Shown here piece after piece: positions 28,822 to 38,218 of a stretch of 64,000 nt of DNA. The position numbers were made by a program, and so were the translations under genes. The first letter of the stretch is position 1. Each line of letters starts with the position of its first letter. The notes beneath the pieces were generated by a model. The model made no database searches. It had not been told where the DNA came from and saw nothing but the letters and a program-made list of their open reading frames with translations. Origin of the DNA: Bradyrhizobium sp. (lineage in GTDB: Bacteria; Pseudomonadota; Alphaproteobacteria; Rhizobiales; Xanthobacteraceae); assembly GCF_004799405.1 (NCBI RefSeq), contig NZ_SSMW01000033.1:1-64000 (forward strand), read 5' to 3'.

Positions 28822-30603
28822 TCAGCCGCCCTTGCCGTCTTCTTTTTTCTTGTCGGCGGAGGCCGCCGAGGACGTATCGTCGGGCAGCCCGTTCTCGATC
28901 TTGGCCTCGATCTTCGGCAGGTCTTCCGGCTCAGGCTTGAGGTCGCGGGCGTGGGCCCACTGGAATTTGGCTTCCAGCGTTCGGCCGACGCGCCAGTAGG
29001 CGTCACCGAGATGGTCGTTGATGGTGGGATCTTCCGGCTTGAGATCGATGGCGCGTTCGAGGTTTTTCACCGCCTCGTCGTAATTGCCGATCCTGAAATA
29101 GGCCCAGCCGAGCGAGTCGACGATATAGCCGTCGTCGGGGCGCTGGTCGACGGCGCGCTTGATCATCGACATGCCTTCGTCGAGGTTGACGCCCTGATCG
29201 ATCCACGAATAGCCGAGATAGTTCAGCACATTGGGCTGCTCGGGCTGCAGTTCCAGCGCCTTGCGCATGTCAGCCTCGGCCTTGCCCCACTGCTTGGAAC
29301 GCTCCTCGCAGATGCCGCGGTTATAGAAGTAAACGGTGCTGCTCTTGTCGTTGACGTCAGGCAGCGCGTCGATGCCTTGCGAGTAGGTCACGGCGCAGTC
29401 GGCGAATTTCTTGCGGCCGCGCTCGATATTGCCGAGCGCCAGGATGGCTTCGAGGTCCTTGGGGTCTTCCGCCGTCAGGGCCTTCAATATCTTGATCGCC
29501 TCGTCGCTGCGGTCGGCGGCGTCGAGATCGATCGCAAGGTGGATCTGGGCGTTGCGCTTGAGCGGCGAACTTGCCGGCACACGTTCGTAAACCTTGATCG
29601 CCATCGCCGGCTTCTTCACCGACTCATAGAGATCGGCCAGCGACAATAGCGCCAGCGGATGATTGGGGGCGAGGTACAGCGCAAGTTGCAGATAGACCAG
29701 CGCCAGATCCGAGCTGCCGCCGCGCGTCAGCATGGCGCCGATGCCGTAAAGCACTTCGGCGGCACCTGCCTGCGGCGAATCGACCAGCGGCGGCAGCTTC
29801 TTGCCGGCTTTGGTGTCGCGCAGGCCTTCCTGCACCAGCGGATGGCGCGCCAGCTTCTTGTCGAACGCCTCGTACGTCGCGGTCGCCGCCGCCTCACTCT
29901 TGTTGCGCGACTGCCAGTGCGCATAGGCCTCGACCACGCGCAGCATGGTATCATCGAGCTTGTAGACCCGCTCGAGACGAACGCCGGCTTCCTTTTCCCT
30001 GCCCGCCAGCTCGAGCATCATGCCGGAATGCAGGTCCTTGAAGATCGGATACCATTCGGGCCCGGTCAGCTTGTCGATATTGGCGATGGCGGTCTTGGTG
30101 TCGCCGGCGCCGTAACTGGCCCAGCCCGACAACAATGCCGCGATCAGATCGGTGGGCGCGCCGCGAATCGACTGGTTGATGTTGAGCTGCGCGGCCGCAT
30201 ACTTCTTCAGCTTCAGATCGCGCACGCCGACGACGAGCCGGGCGACGCGATTGGACTTGTCCACCGTCAGAATCCGTTCGGCGAGCTTCACGGCCTCGTC
30301 GATATCGCCGTCGGCAAGCGAGGAAATGAACGCACGATCGAGCAATTCGCTGTTCTTCGCATCGGTGCGAAGCGCCGAGAGATAGAAGGCGGCCGCCGCA
30401 CTGGCGTCCCGCTCCACGCTGGCATGGCGGGCGGCCAGATAACTGCCCGTCACCGTCAGCGATTTCAAATCGTGGCTGGTGGGAAATTGCGCCGAATTGT
30501 CGGTCGGATGATCGGGCGTCTGCGCCCAAACCGAGCCGGGCAAGGCCAGCGCGGCAACGGCGAAAGCGGCAACCGCCGAGCGATTGAATCGAATGGAAAA
30601 CAT
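28822..30603 (-). CDS. Exported TPR-repeat protein
   Basis: A 593-residue protein with a signal peptide (1-27, cleavage after VWAQ) and about ten tetratricopeptide repeats across the rest. The best-formed are NVLNYLGYSWIDQGVNLDEG, YIVDSLGWAYFRIGNYDEAV and TINDHLGDAYWRVGRTLEAK. The C-terminus is Lys/Gly rich. It likely scaffolds a periplasmic or outer-membrane complex; no partner is evident. It is upstream of ispE with an 11-base gap, an arrangement I recall as conserved in this group. Confidence 0.85.
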   Translation of the reverse strand: MFSIRFNRSAVAAFAVAALALPGSVWAQTPDHPTDNSAQFPTSHDLKSLTVTGSYLAARHASVERDASAAAAFYLSALRTDAKNSELLDRAFISSLADGDIDEAVKLAERILTVDKSNRVARLVVGVRDLKLKKYAAAQLNINQSIRGAPTDLIAALLSGWASYGAGDTKTAIANIDKLTGPEWYPIFKDLHSGMMLELAGREKEAGVRLERVYKLDDTMLRVVEAYAHWQSRNKSEAAATATYEAFDKKLARHPLVQEGLRDTKAGKKLPPLVDSPQAGAAEVLYGIGAMLTRGGSSDLALVYLQLALYLAPNHPLALLSLADLYESVKKPAMAIKVYERVPASSPLKRNAQIHLAIDLDAADRSDEAIKILKALTAEDPKDLEAILALGNIERGRKKFADCAVTYSQGIDALPDVNDKSSTVYFYNRGICEERSKQWGKAEADMRKALELQPEQPNVLNYLGYSWIDQGVNLDEGMSMIKRAVDQRPDDGYIVDSLGWAYFRIGNYDEAVKNLERAIDLKPEDPTINDHLGDAYWRVGRTLEAKFQWAHARDLKPEPEDLPKIEAKIENGLPDDTSSAASADKKKEDGKGG

Positions 30604-30864
30604 CGGGTTCGCCTAGCTCCAGGATTTGCAGCGGGAATTACGGCAGGAATTACGGATCGTCTCGAACGCGGACCCGACCGGCGGCATCAAGTGCTGTGAC
30701 AATGCCGCGTTTAGCGTTCAACCGCAAGGATACGGGGCGGCGAATTGGTCGGCATGAAGACCCGGATGGCCGCCGATTTCGCCGGCACGGCCTCAAAACG
30801 CTTGCAGTGTGGCCGTATCGTGGCCGCACCCGGCAGCTACCCGTACCGGCTCACGCAATCGTGG

Positions 30865-32523
30865 TCACATCGCCTCATAATTGGGGCCGCCACCGCCCTC
30901 CGGGGGAACCCAGGTGATGTTGCCGTTGGGATCCTTGACGTCGCAGGTTTTGCAATGGACGCAATTCTGGGCGTTGATCTGGAAGCGCGGGCCGCTCGCC
31001 TCCTCGACCCATTCATAGACCCCGGCCGGGCAATAGCGGTTGGACGGCCCGGCATAGACGTCGTGCTCGGACGTCTTCTGCAGGTTCATGTCGGCGACCT
31101 TGAGGTGCACCGGCTGGTCTTCTTCGTGATTGGTATTGGAAAGAAATACCGACGACAGTCTGTCGAAGGTGAGCTTGCCGTCGGGCTTTGGCGCGGCGAT
31201 CGGCACATGCGTTTTCGCCGGATCGAGCGTCTTGCGGTCGGGCTTGGCATGCGACCGGGTTCCGAACAGCGAAAACCCGAGCGTATTGCACCACATGTCG
31301 ATGCCGCCGAGCGCCACGCCGACAATGGTGCCGAACTTCGACCACAGCGGCTTGACGTTGCGGACCCGGTACAGGTCCTTGCCGACCGGCGAATCCCGCC
31401 AGGCATTCTCGTAGTCGGCCAGTTCATCGTTGGCGCGGCCGGCGCCGAGCGCGGCGGTGACGTGCTCGGCGGCGAGCATGCCGCTGCCGATCGCGTTATG
31501 CACGCCCTTGATGCGCGGCACATTGACGAAACCCGCCGCGCATCCGATCAGCGCGCCGCCCGCAAAGCTCAGGCGCGGAACCGATTGATAGCCGCCCTCG
31601 GTGATGGCGCGCGCACCGTAAGCGAGGCGCTTGCCGCCTTCGAACAGCGGACTGATCGCCGGATGGGTCTTGAAGCGCTGGAACTCGTCGAACGGCGACA
31701 AATACGGATCGTCGTAGTTGAGATGCACGACGAAGCCGACCGCTGCCAGATTGTCGTCGTAGTGATAGAGGAACGAGCCACCGCCGGTCGAATTGTTGAG
31801 CGGCCAGCCGAACGAATGCTGGATCAGGCCCTTCTGGTGTTTTGCCGGATCGATCTGCCAGACTTCCTTGAGGCCGATGCCGAATTTGCCGGGCTCGCTT
31901 TCGGCATCGAGGGAGAATTTCGCGATCAGCTGCTTGGTCAGACTGCCGCGCGCGCCCTCGGCGAACAGCGTGTACTTGCCGAGCAATTCCATGCCGCGGG
32001 TGTATGACGCCTTGTGCGTGCCGTCCTTGGCAATGCCCATGTCGCCGGTCGCAATGCCGCGCACGGCACCCTTGTCGTCGTAGAGCACTTCGGCGGCGGC
32101 AAAGCCCGGATAAATCTCGACGCCGAGCGCTTCGGCCTTTCGCCCCAGCCAGCGGCATACGCTGCCGAGCGAGCCGATATAGCAATGATGATTGTTCATC
32201 AGCGGCGGCATCATGAAATTCGGCAGCCGGATCGCGGCGCCTTTCGTCATCCAGTAGAACCGGTCGTCCCTGACTTGCGTCTTCAGCGGACAGTCGGCGT
32301 CGTCGCGCCAATCCGGAATCAACCTGTCGAGCGACACCGGATCGATCACCGCCCCGGACAGAATATGCGCGCCGACCTCGGATCCCTTTTCGACCACCAC
32401 CACGCCAAGGTCGGCATTGAGTTGCTTCAGCCGGATCGCAGCGGCGAGACCCGAAGGTCCGGCGCCGACAATGACGACGTCAAATTCCATGGATTCGCGT
32501 GGCGGCAGTTCTTCGGTGCTCAT
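30865..32523 (-). CDS. etfD: Electron transfer flavoprotein-ubiquinone oxidoreductase
   Basis: A 552-residue inner-membrane-associated flavoprotein passing electrons from ETF to ubiquinone. Seen: FAD-binding VIVGAGPSGLAAAIRLK (about 16-32), the ubiquinone-side segment FGWPLNNSTGGGSFLYH, GFVNVPRIKGVHNAI, and the C-terminal 4Fe-4S ligands YCPAGVYE plus CVHCKTCDVKDP within the last 60 residues. All four cysteines are present, so the enzyme looks intact. The etfAB partner genes are not in this window. It is divergent from the uracil-DNA glycosylase gene. Confidence 0.96.
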   Translation of the reverse strand: MSTEELPPRESMEFDVVIVGAGPSGLAAAIRLKQLNADLGVVVVEKGSEVGAHILSGAVIDPVSLDRLIPDWRDDADCPLKTQVRDDRFYWMTKGAAIRLPNFMMPPLMNNHHCYIGSLGSVCRWLGRKAEALGVEIYPGFAAAEVLYDDKGAVRGIATGDMGIAKDGTHKASYTRGMELLGKYTLFAEGARGSLTKQLIAKFSLDAESEPGKFGIGLKEVWQIDPAKHQKGLIQHSFGWPLNNSTGGGSFLYHYDDNLAAVGFVVHLNYDDPYLSPFDEFQRFKTHPAISPLFEGGKRLAYGARAITEGGYQSVPRLSFAGGALIGCAAGFVNVPRIKGVHNAIGSGMLAAEHVTAALGAGRANDELADYENAWRDSPVGKDLYRVRNVKPLWSKFGTIVGVALGGIDMWCNTLGFSLFGTRSHAKPDRKTLDPAKTHVPIAAPKPDGKLTFDRLSSVFLSNTNHEEDQPVHLKVADMNLQKTSEHDVYAGPSNRYCPAGVYEWVEEASGPRFQINAQNCVHCKTCDVKDPNGNITWVPPEGGGGPNYEAM

Positions 32524-32670
32524 GATCTGATCTCAGCCCGGTTGAGAACGTTTCCTTGGAACCGTTTGTTTCCGATTTTTCGGGGAAGAACAACTGCTGA
32601 AATATCCATCGAGGCGTTTCGCTGCGGCGCGATCCATCCTAGATTGACCGGATGCCTCCGACATCCCGTC

Positions 32671-33483
32671 ATGACGCCTGACAGCGCCCCCACCGCCCGG
32701 CAATTGCTGGCCTTTTATCTGGAGGCCGGGGTCGATTGCGCGCTGACGGATGAGCCGGCCAACCGGCTATCCGATCCCGGCCTCATACCTGCGGCAACCA
32801 TGCTGCCCGAACCGGTCAAGACCATGCCTGCGGCGATCCCGGCTCCGCGCGGCGAGGCGGCACCTCCACCGGAGGTGGCGATCATGGCGGCGCGGGAAGC
32901 GGCGCGAACCGCGCCCTCGCTCGAGGCGTTGCGGGCGCTGCTGGAAAAATTCGACGGCTGCGCGCTGAAGTTCACCGCCACGCGCCTGGTGTTCGCCGAC
33001 GGCAACCCGCAGGCGCGCATCATGTTCGTCGGCGAGGCCCCCGGCCGCGAGGAAGACATCGAGGGCCTGCCGTTCGTCGGACGTTCGGGCAAGTTGCTGG
33101 ACCGGATGATCGCGGCGATCGGGCTGAACCGCGGCAACGCCTATATCGCCAACGTCATTCCATGGCGGCCGCCCGGCAATCGCACGCCGACGCCGCAGGA
33201 GACGCAAATCTGCCTGCCGTTCATCCAGCGGCAAATCGAACTGGTGAATCCCGACGTTTTGGTCACGCTCGGCAATCCCTCGACGCAAACCCTGTTGTCG
33301 ACCCGCGAGGGCATCATGAAAACCCGTGGGCGCTGGTTCGACTACGACACCGGCACCCGCACCATCCGCGCGCTGGCCACGTTCCATCCAGCCTATCTGT
33401 TGCGCTCGCCGTCCTACAAGCGCATGGCGTGGCAGGATTTGCGCTCGATTGCGAAGGCGCTTGAGAGCGCTTCAAGTCGCTGA
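32671..33483 (+). CDS. Family 4-like uracil-DNA glycosylase with missing cluster cysteines
   Basis: A 270-residue UDG-fold protein. Motif A is GEAPGREEDIEGLPFVG and motif B HPAYLLRSP, as in family 4 enzymes that excise uracil from DNA. Two of the four cysteines that hold the 4Fe-4S cluster in family 4 are replaced: F94 in FDGCAL instead of CxxC, and W165 in IPWRPPGNR; C97 and C181 remain. The N-terminal ~80 residues are poorly conserved and Pro/Ala-rich. The ATG at 32671 suits the homologous start. It may be a cluster-free branch; I recall divergent UDGs being described from Bradyrhizobium but cannot verify that here. Confidence 0.88.
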   Translation: MTPDSAPTARQLLAFYLEAGVDCALTDEPANRLSDPGLIPAATMLPEPVKTMPAAIPAPRGEAAPPPEVAIMAAREAARTAPSLEALRALLEKFDGCALKFTATRLVFADGNPQARIMFVGEAPGREEDIEGLPFVGRSGKLLDRMIAAIGLNRGNAYIANVIPWRPPGNRTPTPQETQICLPFIQRQIELVNPDVLVTLGNPSTQTLLSTREGIMKTRGRWFDYDTGTRTIRALATFHPAYLLRSPSYKRMAWQDLRSIAKALESASSR

Positions 33484-33521
33484 AGCATTGGCTCGGTGTT
33501 GCGGCAACGGAGGTGAGCTCC

Positions 33522-33692
33522 CTCTCCCCTTGTGGGAGAGGGTTGGGGTGAGGGGTTACGGTCTATCGATAGGCCTTAACCCCTCACCCGGATCGCATCT
33601 AGCGATGCGACATAGCCGAAGCTTTGCTTCGGCGTTCTTGTTCAAGTACGGCCGCCGCAGGCGGCCTATGCCTCTCCCACAGGGGGAGAAGT
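33522..33692. repeat. Dispersed CTCTCCC-type inverted repeat
   Basis: CCCTCTCCCCTTGTGGGAGA at the left and CCTCTCCCACAGGGGGAGA at the right enclose further nested hairpins (AACCCCTCACCC, CCGAAGC/GCTTCGG, CGGCCGCC/GGCGGCC). Same family as the copies at 21701, 52411/56148 and 63886. It lies between the UDG and GT39-like genes, which are convergent. Confidence 0.7.
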
Positions 33693-33728
33693 AAGCCAGT
33701 TTGATGGCGCGCAATTTCCGCAAAATTC

Positions 33729-35237
33729 TTACGGCGTCTTCGGGCGCACGATGGCCCAGCCGATCCGCAGCAGCGGTTGCCGGCCGTTCACCAGCCGCTC
33801 GAACACCTGCGGGACTTCCGGCACCAGGCCGGGAAACCGTTGCGCGATATCGACAGGCGGCGTGCTTTCGGTAGTCGAAGCGCGCCAAACCACGACCCCG
33901 CCGGTCTCGTTGAATTTCGCAAGCGTCAGCCACGGCGTCCGCTCCGGCGTCGCGTCGAGAAACAGATGCGGACGCCCGGAATTCAGCGTGATCAGGCTTG
34001 CAAGTTGCGCGTCGCCCGTCACCGCCCGCAGCCGCTGACTGGTGCGCCGCTCGAAACTGTCGCCGAAAAATCGCGCGATGTCTTTCGCCGGCAGCGACGT
34101 CGCCACCTCGGCGCTGCTGGCCCAGGGAAGAAAAAGCGTCATCGCAATCACCACGAACGCGGGCGCGACGACCGCAGCCGCCCAGATCGAGCGCAACAAC
34201 CGCTGACGCCGCAGACGGACCAGATCTCCGGTCGCGACGACCGCGGCCAGCCCCGTCATCATCAGCGCGATGCCCGCCCCGCCCACGACGCCTCCAAGAT
34301 CGAACAGGCCGGCAATCAGGCTTCCCGCAAGCGCCGGCGCGATGGCGAAGAAATAAACAAAATCGCGCGCCAGCGGATCGACCGGCGGCCGGTAGATGAT
34401 CGGCGCCTCCTCCGCATTGCGATCGAACCGGCCCGAGTTCAACGCCACCAGCAGCACGACGCCGGACATCGCCGCCAGCAAGCCGCCGAGCAGCGCAGCC
34501 CCGTGCAGCGCCCTTGCGCTCAACTCCGCTATCGCCGGCCAGTGCGGCAGCGCCACTGTATCGGCGCGCGCAAACCAGACCAGATAGGGCAGCGCCAGCA
34601 CGACAATCACCAGCAGCGCGAACAGCGGATCGAACGACATCAGCATCCGCCGCCCGCGCGGCGTTGCGAGCGCAAAGGCGGCCACCAGCAGCAACAGGCC
34701 GATGGCGGCGGAGGTCGTCAGCAGCAAAAGTCCGGCTTCGATGGACCAGGCGAACCACGCATTGCGCCGGTCCTGGCCGATCAACTGCCATGTATGCATC
34801 AGCAACAGCGCCCACAGCGGGCGCGCCAGCACCAGCGGGCCGAACTCGACACCCGGCGCGGCGAATGCCGCGACCGTCAGCGTCAGCAGGACCGCGAGCA
34901 CCGCCTGTTGTCCGCCGACCACGCTGCGCGCCAAGAGGTACAGCGTCCAGAACGTCGCGACCGCGCAAAGCTGGGTCAAAAGATAGACACCGAACAAATG
35001 ATTGCCGGCGGCGCGAAACGCGATGTCGGCAAGCCAGAACGCCAGTGGCGGGCCGAGATCGGTTCCCACCTGGTATTCCCGGCCATAGGCCAGCACCGTC
35101 GCCAGATCGTCCGGCGGGCTCCGATACAGCAGCATCGGCAGGATCAACCACAGCGCCGCCTGGAACAGCACCACGATCCAGACCACCAGCCGCGGCCGGG
35201 CGCGGATCAGTTCGATAATCAGGGATGTGAAACGCAT
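33729..35237 (-). CDS. GT39/ArnT-like polytopic membrane protein
   Basis: A 502-residue protein with about eleven hydrophobic segments. The first periplasmic loop has the pattern DDLATVLAYGREYQVGTDLG-PPLAFW, where the acidic pair and following PPL resemble family 39 lipid-linked glycosyltransferases, but the canonical catalytic DE pair is not obvious. It probably transfers a sugar from a polyprenyl phosphate carrier onto an envelope component. The ATG at 35237 is chosen; the frame extends to 35297 without homologous content. Confidence 0.75.
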   Translation of the reverse strand: MRFTSLIIELIRARPRLVVWIVVLFQAALWLILPMLLYRSPPDDLATVLAYGREYQVGTDLGPPLAFWLADIAFRAAGNHLFGVYLLTQLCAVATFWTLYLLARSVVGGQQAVLAVLLTLTVAAFAAPGVEFGPLVLARPLWALLLMHTWQLIGQDRRNAWFAWSIEAGLLLLTTSAAIGLLLLVAAFALATPRGRRMLMSFDPLFALLVIVVLALPYLVWFARADTVALPHWPAIAELSARALHGAALLGGLLAAMSGVVLLVALNSGRFDRNAEEAPIIYRPPVDPLARDFVYFFAIAPALAGSLIAGLFDLGGVVGGAGIALMMTGLAAVVATGDLVRLRRQRLLRSIWAAAVVAPAFVVIAMTLFLPWASSAEVATSLPAKDIARFFGDSFERRTSQRLRAVTGDAQLASLITLNSGRPHLFLDATPERTPWLTLAKFNETGGVVVWRASTTESTPPVDIAQRFPGLVPEVPQVFERLVNGRQPLLRIGWAIVRPKTP

Positions 35238-35318
35238 ATACCGCCCGGCAGGAAAATCGCTCCCGGACGTGATAGAGCCCAAGCGCGGCCAAGGCAACGG
35301 GCCGCTCGGGCCGCTACG

Positions 35319-36065
35319 TCAAACGGCCGCGGCAGGAACCTGTGATGTCTCGCTGACTTCGATCCGGACGGCTTCGTCCCCGAACTCGATGGCCAGTTGT
35401 TTTTCCCGGGCCGCCAACACGGGGGCGAAAAAGCGCCGGTGATGCACCGTCGGGCCCAGCCGGTTCAGCGCCTCGAGATGCTCGGGCACGCTATAGCCCT
35501 TGTGGGACTCGAAACCGTAACCCGGACAATCCTGCGCCAGTTTGCACATCAGGCGGTCGCGCGAGACCTTGGCGATGATCGAGGCCGCCGCGATCGACAG
35601 AACCAGCCCGTCGCCGCCAATCACCGCGTCGCAGTCGCACGGTATATCGAGGCGGTCGCGGCCGTCGACGAACACATGCTTGGGCGGTTCCGGCAGCGCC
35701 CGCACCGCGCGCGCCAGCGCCCATAACGAGGCCCGCAGGATATTGTCGCGGTCGATCCGCGCCGGCGAGGCAAAGGCGACCGCAAACGAGGCGGTTGCGC
35801 AAATTTCCTCGAACAGCTCTTCGCGGCGCTCCGGCGTCAGCCGCTTGGAATCGTCGATGCCCTTCGGAATTCGCCTGGGATCCAGCACCACGGCCGCCGC
35901 CACCACCGGACCCGCCAGCGGACCGCGACCGGCCTCGTCGCAGCCGGCCACCGGCCAGACCCCGCGCTTGATCAAGGCACGCTCGCGGCGAAAACTCGGC
36001 GGCGCGACCGCGATCACGCCCTTGGGCAGCGCTGTGGTGTCTTTCCCGGATTTGTCGCGAATCAT
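35319..36065 (-). CDS. rnhB: Ribonuclease HII
   Basis: A 248-residue RNase HII that cuts RNA in RNA:DNA hybrids and removes misincorporated ribonucleotides. Seen: [20 protein letters not shown] with the catalytic DE pair, [21 protein letters not shown], and the [13 protein letters not shown] helix with its catalytic aspartate. The N-terminal ~45 residues are extra relative to short homologues. The ATG at 36065 is chosen over 36101. Likely transcribed ahead of the GT39-like gene. Confidence 0.95.
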   Translation of the reverse strand: MIRDKSGKDTTALPKGVIAVAPPSFRRERALIKRGVWPVAGCDEAGRGPLAGPVVAAAVVLDPRRIPKGIDDSKRLTPERREELFEEICATASFAVAFASPARIDRDNILRASLWALARAVRALPEPPKHVFVDGRDRLDIPCDCDAVIGGDGLVLSIAAASIIAKVSRDRLMCKLAQDCPGYGFESHKGYSVPEHLEALNRLGPTVHHRRFFAPVLAAREKQLAIEFGDEAVRIEVSETSQVPAAAV

Positions 36066-36147
36066 GCCGGGGATGGTGATTAAGCAAGACCCCCGGCGCA
36101 ACCGGGAACTCGAAGCGATGCCCGATATTCAGACCCTGGTTACTGTC

Positions 36148-36224
36148 GCCCGGTCATAGGCGAGCGGAAGCGATGCCGTCCTTCGGACGGCTATGCCGGG
36201 CGATGACAGTTTTGTGGCGGCCAC
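36148..36224. repeat. CTGTCGCCCGG inverted repeat
   Basis: CTGTCGCCCGG at the left pairs with CCGGGCGATGACAG at the right, with an inner CCGTCC/GGACGG hairpin. It lies between rnhB and the radical SAM gene, which point the same way, and looks like another dispersed palindromic unit. Confidence 0.55.
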
Positions 36225-36249
36225 CCATCAACTATTGCCGGGCAGGTTT

Positions 36250-37413
36250 CTAAAACAAACTCAGCTGCTGTCCGCTGCGTCTCGGCCGCGCGAAATGATC
36301 GGTGGTCAATTTCGAGCGCCGCTTGTTGAGCCCGAGTTTCTCGCAGGCGATCTCGAACCGGCGTCCGATCATCCAGGCCATCGGCCCGGTGCCCTTCATC
36401 CGCGTGCCCCACTGCGAATCGTAATCGCGGCCGCCGCGCATGTCGCGGATCAGGGTGAAGACGTGCCGGTAGCGATCGGGATAATTCGCCATCAGCCACT
36501 CGCGGAACAGGTCGCGCACTTCGAGTGGCAGCCGCAGCAGCACGTAGCTTGCTTCCTTGACGCCGGCATGCGCCGCGGCATCGAGAATGCGCTCGATCTC
36601 GGAATCGTTCAGCGCCGGGATCACCGGCGCCACCATCACCGTGGTCGGAATGCCGGCTTGCGACAATTGCCGCAACGCTTCCAGCCGCCTCGATGGCGTC
36701 GAGGCCCGCGGCTCCATGGTTCGCGCCAGTTTCGGATCGAGCGTCGTCACCGACAGCGCCACCTTGGCGAGGTTGCGTTTCGCCATCCGGGACAGAATGT
36801 CGATGTCGCGGGTTACCAGCGCCGACTTGGTGACGATGCCGACGGGATGGCCGGCCCGTTCCAGCACTTCGAGAATGCCGCGCATGATCTTCCGCTCGCG
36901 CTCGATCGGCTGATAGGGATCGGTGTTGGTGCCGATCGCGATCATGCGCGGTTCGTAATCCTGCGCCGCCAGCTCCTTTTCCAGCAATTGCGGCGCATCC
37001 GGCTTGGCGAACAGTTTTGATTCGAAGTCGAGCCCCGGCGACAGGCCGAGAAAAGCATGGGTCGGCCGCGCAAAGCAGTAGACGCAGCCATGCTCGCAGC
37101 CCCGGTACGGGTTGATCGAACGGTCGAAGCCGATATCCGGAGAATCGTTGCGGGTGATGACCTTGCGCGCGGTATCCACCGCGACAACGGTCTTGAAGGG
37201 GGGCAATTCATCCAGGCTCTGCCAACCGTCGTCGAACGCGACCCGCGCTTCGGCCTCAAACCGGCCGCTGGCGTTGGATTGCGCGCCGCGGCCGCGCCGG
37301 CGGTCGCGCTCGATCGCAATCGCCAGTTCCGGGAAAGGAGAAAGCGCACCCGCCGGTTCGGAGGGCGCCGTGACCGGCGGGTGCTTGAGGGCATGAGAGG
37401 ATGCTCGACTCAT
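36250..37413 (-). CDS. PA0069-family radical SAM protein
   Basis: A 387-residue radical SAM protein. The cluster motif is GCEHGCVYCFARPTH (CxxxCxxC with the following FARP), after NPYRGCEHG. This is the PA0069/Rv2578c group, related to spore photoproduct lyase-like enzymes, of unknown substrate. Other conserved parts are IGTNTDPYQPIE, GIVTKSALVTRDIDIL and PVIPALND. The ATG at 37413 starts a Ser/Ala-rich N-terminus of about 40 residues. No linked DNA-repair partner is evident beyond general neighbours. Confidence 0.9.
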   Translation of the reverse strand: MSRASSHALKHPPVTAPSEPAGALSPFPELAIAIERDRRRGRGAQSNASGRFEAEARVAFDDGWQSLDELPPFKTVVAVDTARKVITRNDSPDIGFDRSINPYRGCEHGCVYCFARPTHAFLGLSPGLDFESKLFAKPDAPQLLEKELAAQDYEPRMIAIGTNTDPYQPIERERKIMRGILEVLERAGHPVGIVTKSALVTRDIDILSRMAKRNLAKVALSVTTLDPKLARTMEPRASTPSRRLEALRQLSQAGIPTTVMVAPVIPALNDSEIERILDAAAHAGVKEASYVLLRLPLEVRDLFREWLMANYPDRYRHVFTLIRDMRGGRDYDSQWGTRMKGTGPMAWMIGRRFEIACEKLGLNKRRSKLTTDHFARPRRSGQQLSLF

Positions 37414-37603
37414 GGCCAGAACATAACACGCTATGAGAACAAATCAAGAACATGGGCGGGCCTATCCCAGTAGAAATTCTCCTATCGGGGATGGCGGGCG
37501 GCCGGTCGGTTGCCGCAAAAAAGCTGCAGCCGGAAGGCTGCTTTGAGTGTGACAAGGTGATAACAGTGCGGCGTTTTTCCGCCTGGGACACCGAAGAGCG
37601 CCG

Positions 37604-38173
37604 ATGCTGAGCGTCATTATCCCCACCGAGGGCGTCGAACAGCCGACCGTCGCGACGCTGGCGGCACTGGTGCCCGGCGCCGCCGCCGGCGTGGTGCGCG
37701 AGGTGCTGCTGGTCGACCGTGCCGGCACCGGCGTGATCGAGCGGGTCGCCGACGTCGCCGGTTGCCGTTTCCTGCCGTTCAGGGGATCGCATGCGGCGGC
37801 ACTGGCGGCCGGCGCCCGGCAGGCCCGCTCGCCCTGGCTGATGTTCCTGCATGCCGGCGCGGTGCTGGATTCCGGCTGGATCGAGGAGACCGCGCAATTC
37901 ATCGAACGGGTCTCAAGCAGCGGCAAACCTCGCGCCGGCATCTTCCGCTACGCCCGCTCGCCCTATGCCGAAACCCGGCTGGGCGACGGTTTCAAATTTG
38001 TCGCACGGATGATTGCCGGGCCGTCGGCGGACCAGGGCCTGGTGATCGCACGGGATCATTACGACCGGCTCGGCGGCTACGCGCCGGACGCGCCCCGCTC
38101 GGAAGCCCGGCTGCTGCGGCAGCTCGGCCGCTCGTCCCGCACGCTGCTGCGGAGCCGGATCGTGGTGGCCTAG
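37604..38173 (+). CDS. Family 2-like glycosyltransferase
   Basis: A 189-residue compact GT-A-type protein starting MLSVIIPTEG, with EVLLVDRAGTG, the GARQARSPWLMFLHAGAVLD segment standing in for the DxD region, and LVIARDHYDRLGGY near the end, where RLGGY/F is typical of GT2 acceptor loops. It is shorter than most GT2 enzymes. The metal motif is not canonical, so activity is uncertain. Confidence 0.75.
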   Translation: MLSVIIPTEGVEQPTVATLAALVPGAAAGVVREVLLVDRAGTGVIERVADVAGCRFLPFRGSHAAALAAGARQARSPWLMFLHAGAVLDSGWIEETAQFIERVSSSGKPRAGIFRYARSPYAETRLGDGFKFVARMIAGPSADQGLVIARDHYDRLGGYAPDAPRSEARLLRQLGRSSRTLLRSRIVVA

Positions 38174-38184
38174 TTGCAAAATAC

Positions 38185-38218
38185 TTGATTTTGTCAAATA
38201 ATCCCTTGATGAAATCAA
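38185..38218. promoter_or_regulatory. Two TTGA/TCAA palindromes at the MarR-GNAT start
   Basis: TTGATTTTGTCAA (38185-38197) and TTGATGAAATCAA (38206-38218) are 13-base palindromes centred 21 bases apart, two helical turns. The second contains the start codon of the downstream gene. MarR proteins commonly bind such sites and repress themselves; binding here is inferred. Confidence 0.5.

Noticed and set aside
30604..30864. Possible small ORFs in the gap between the TPR and ETF-QO genes
   Set aside because: Frames lack ribosome sites and conserved content; nothing identifiable beyond promoter space.
32014..32670. Upstream extension of the uracil-DNA glycosylase frame
   Set aside because: Overlaps the start of the ETF-QO gene in antisense and lacks conserved residues; the ATG at 32671 fits the family.
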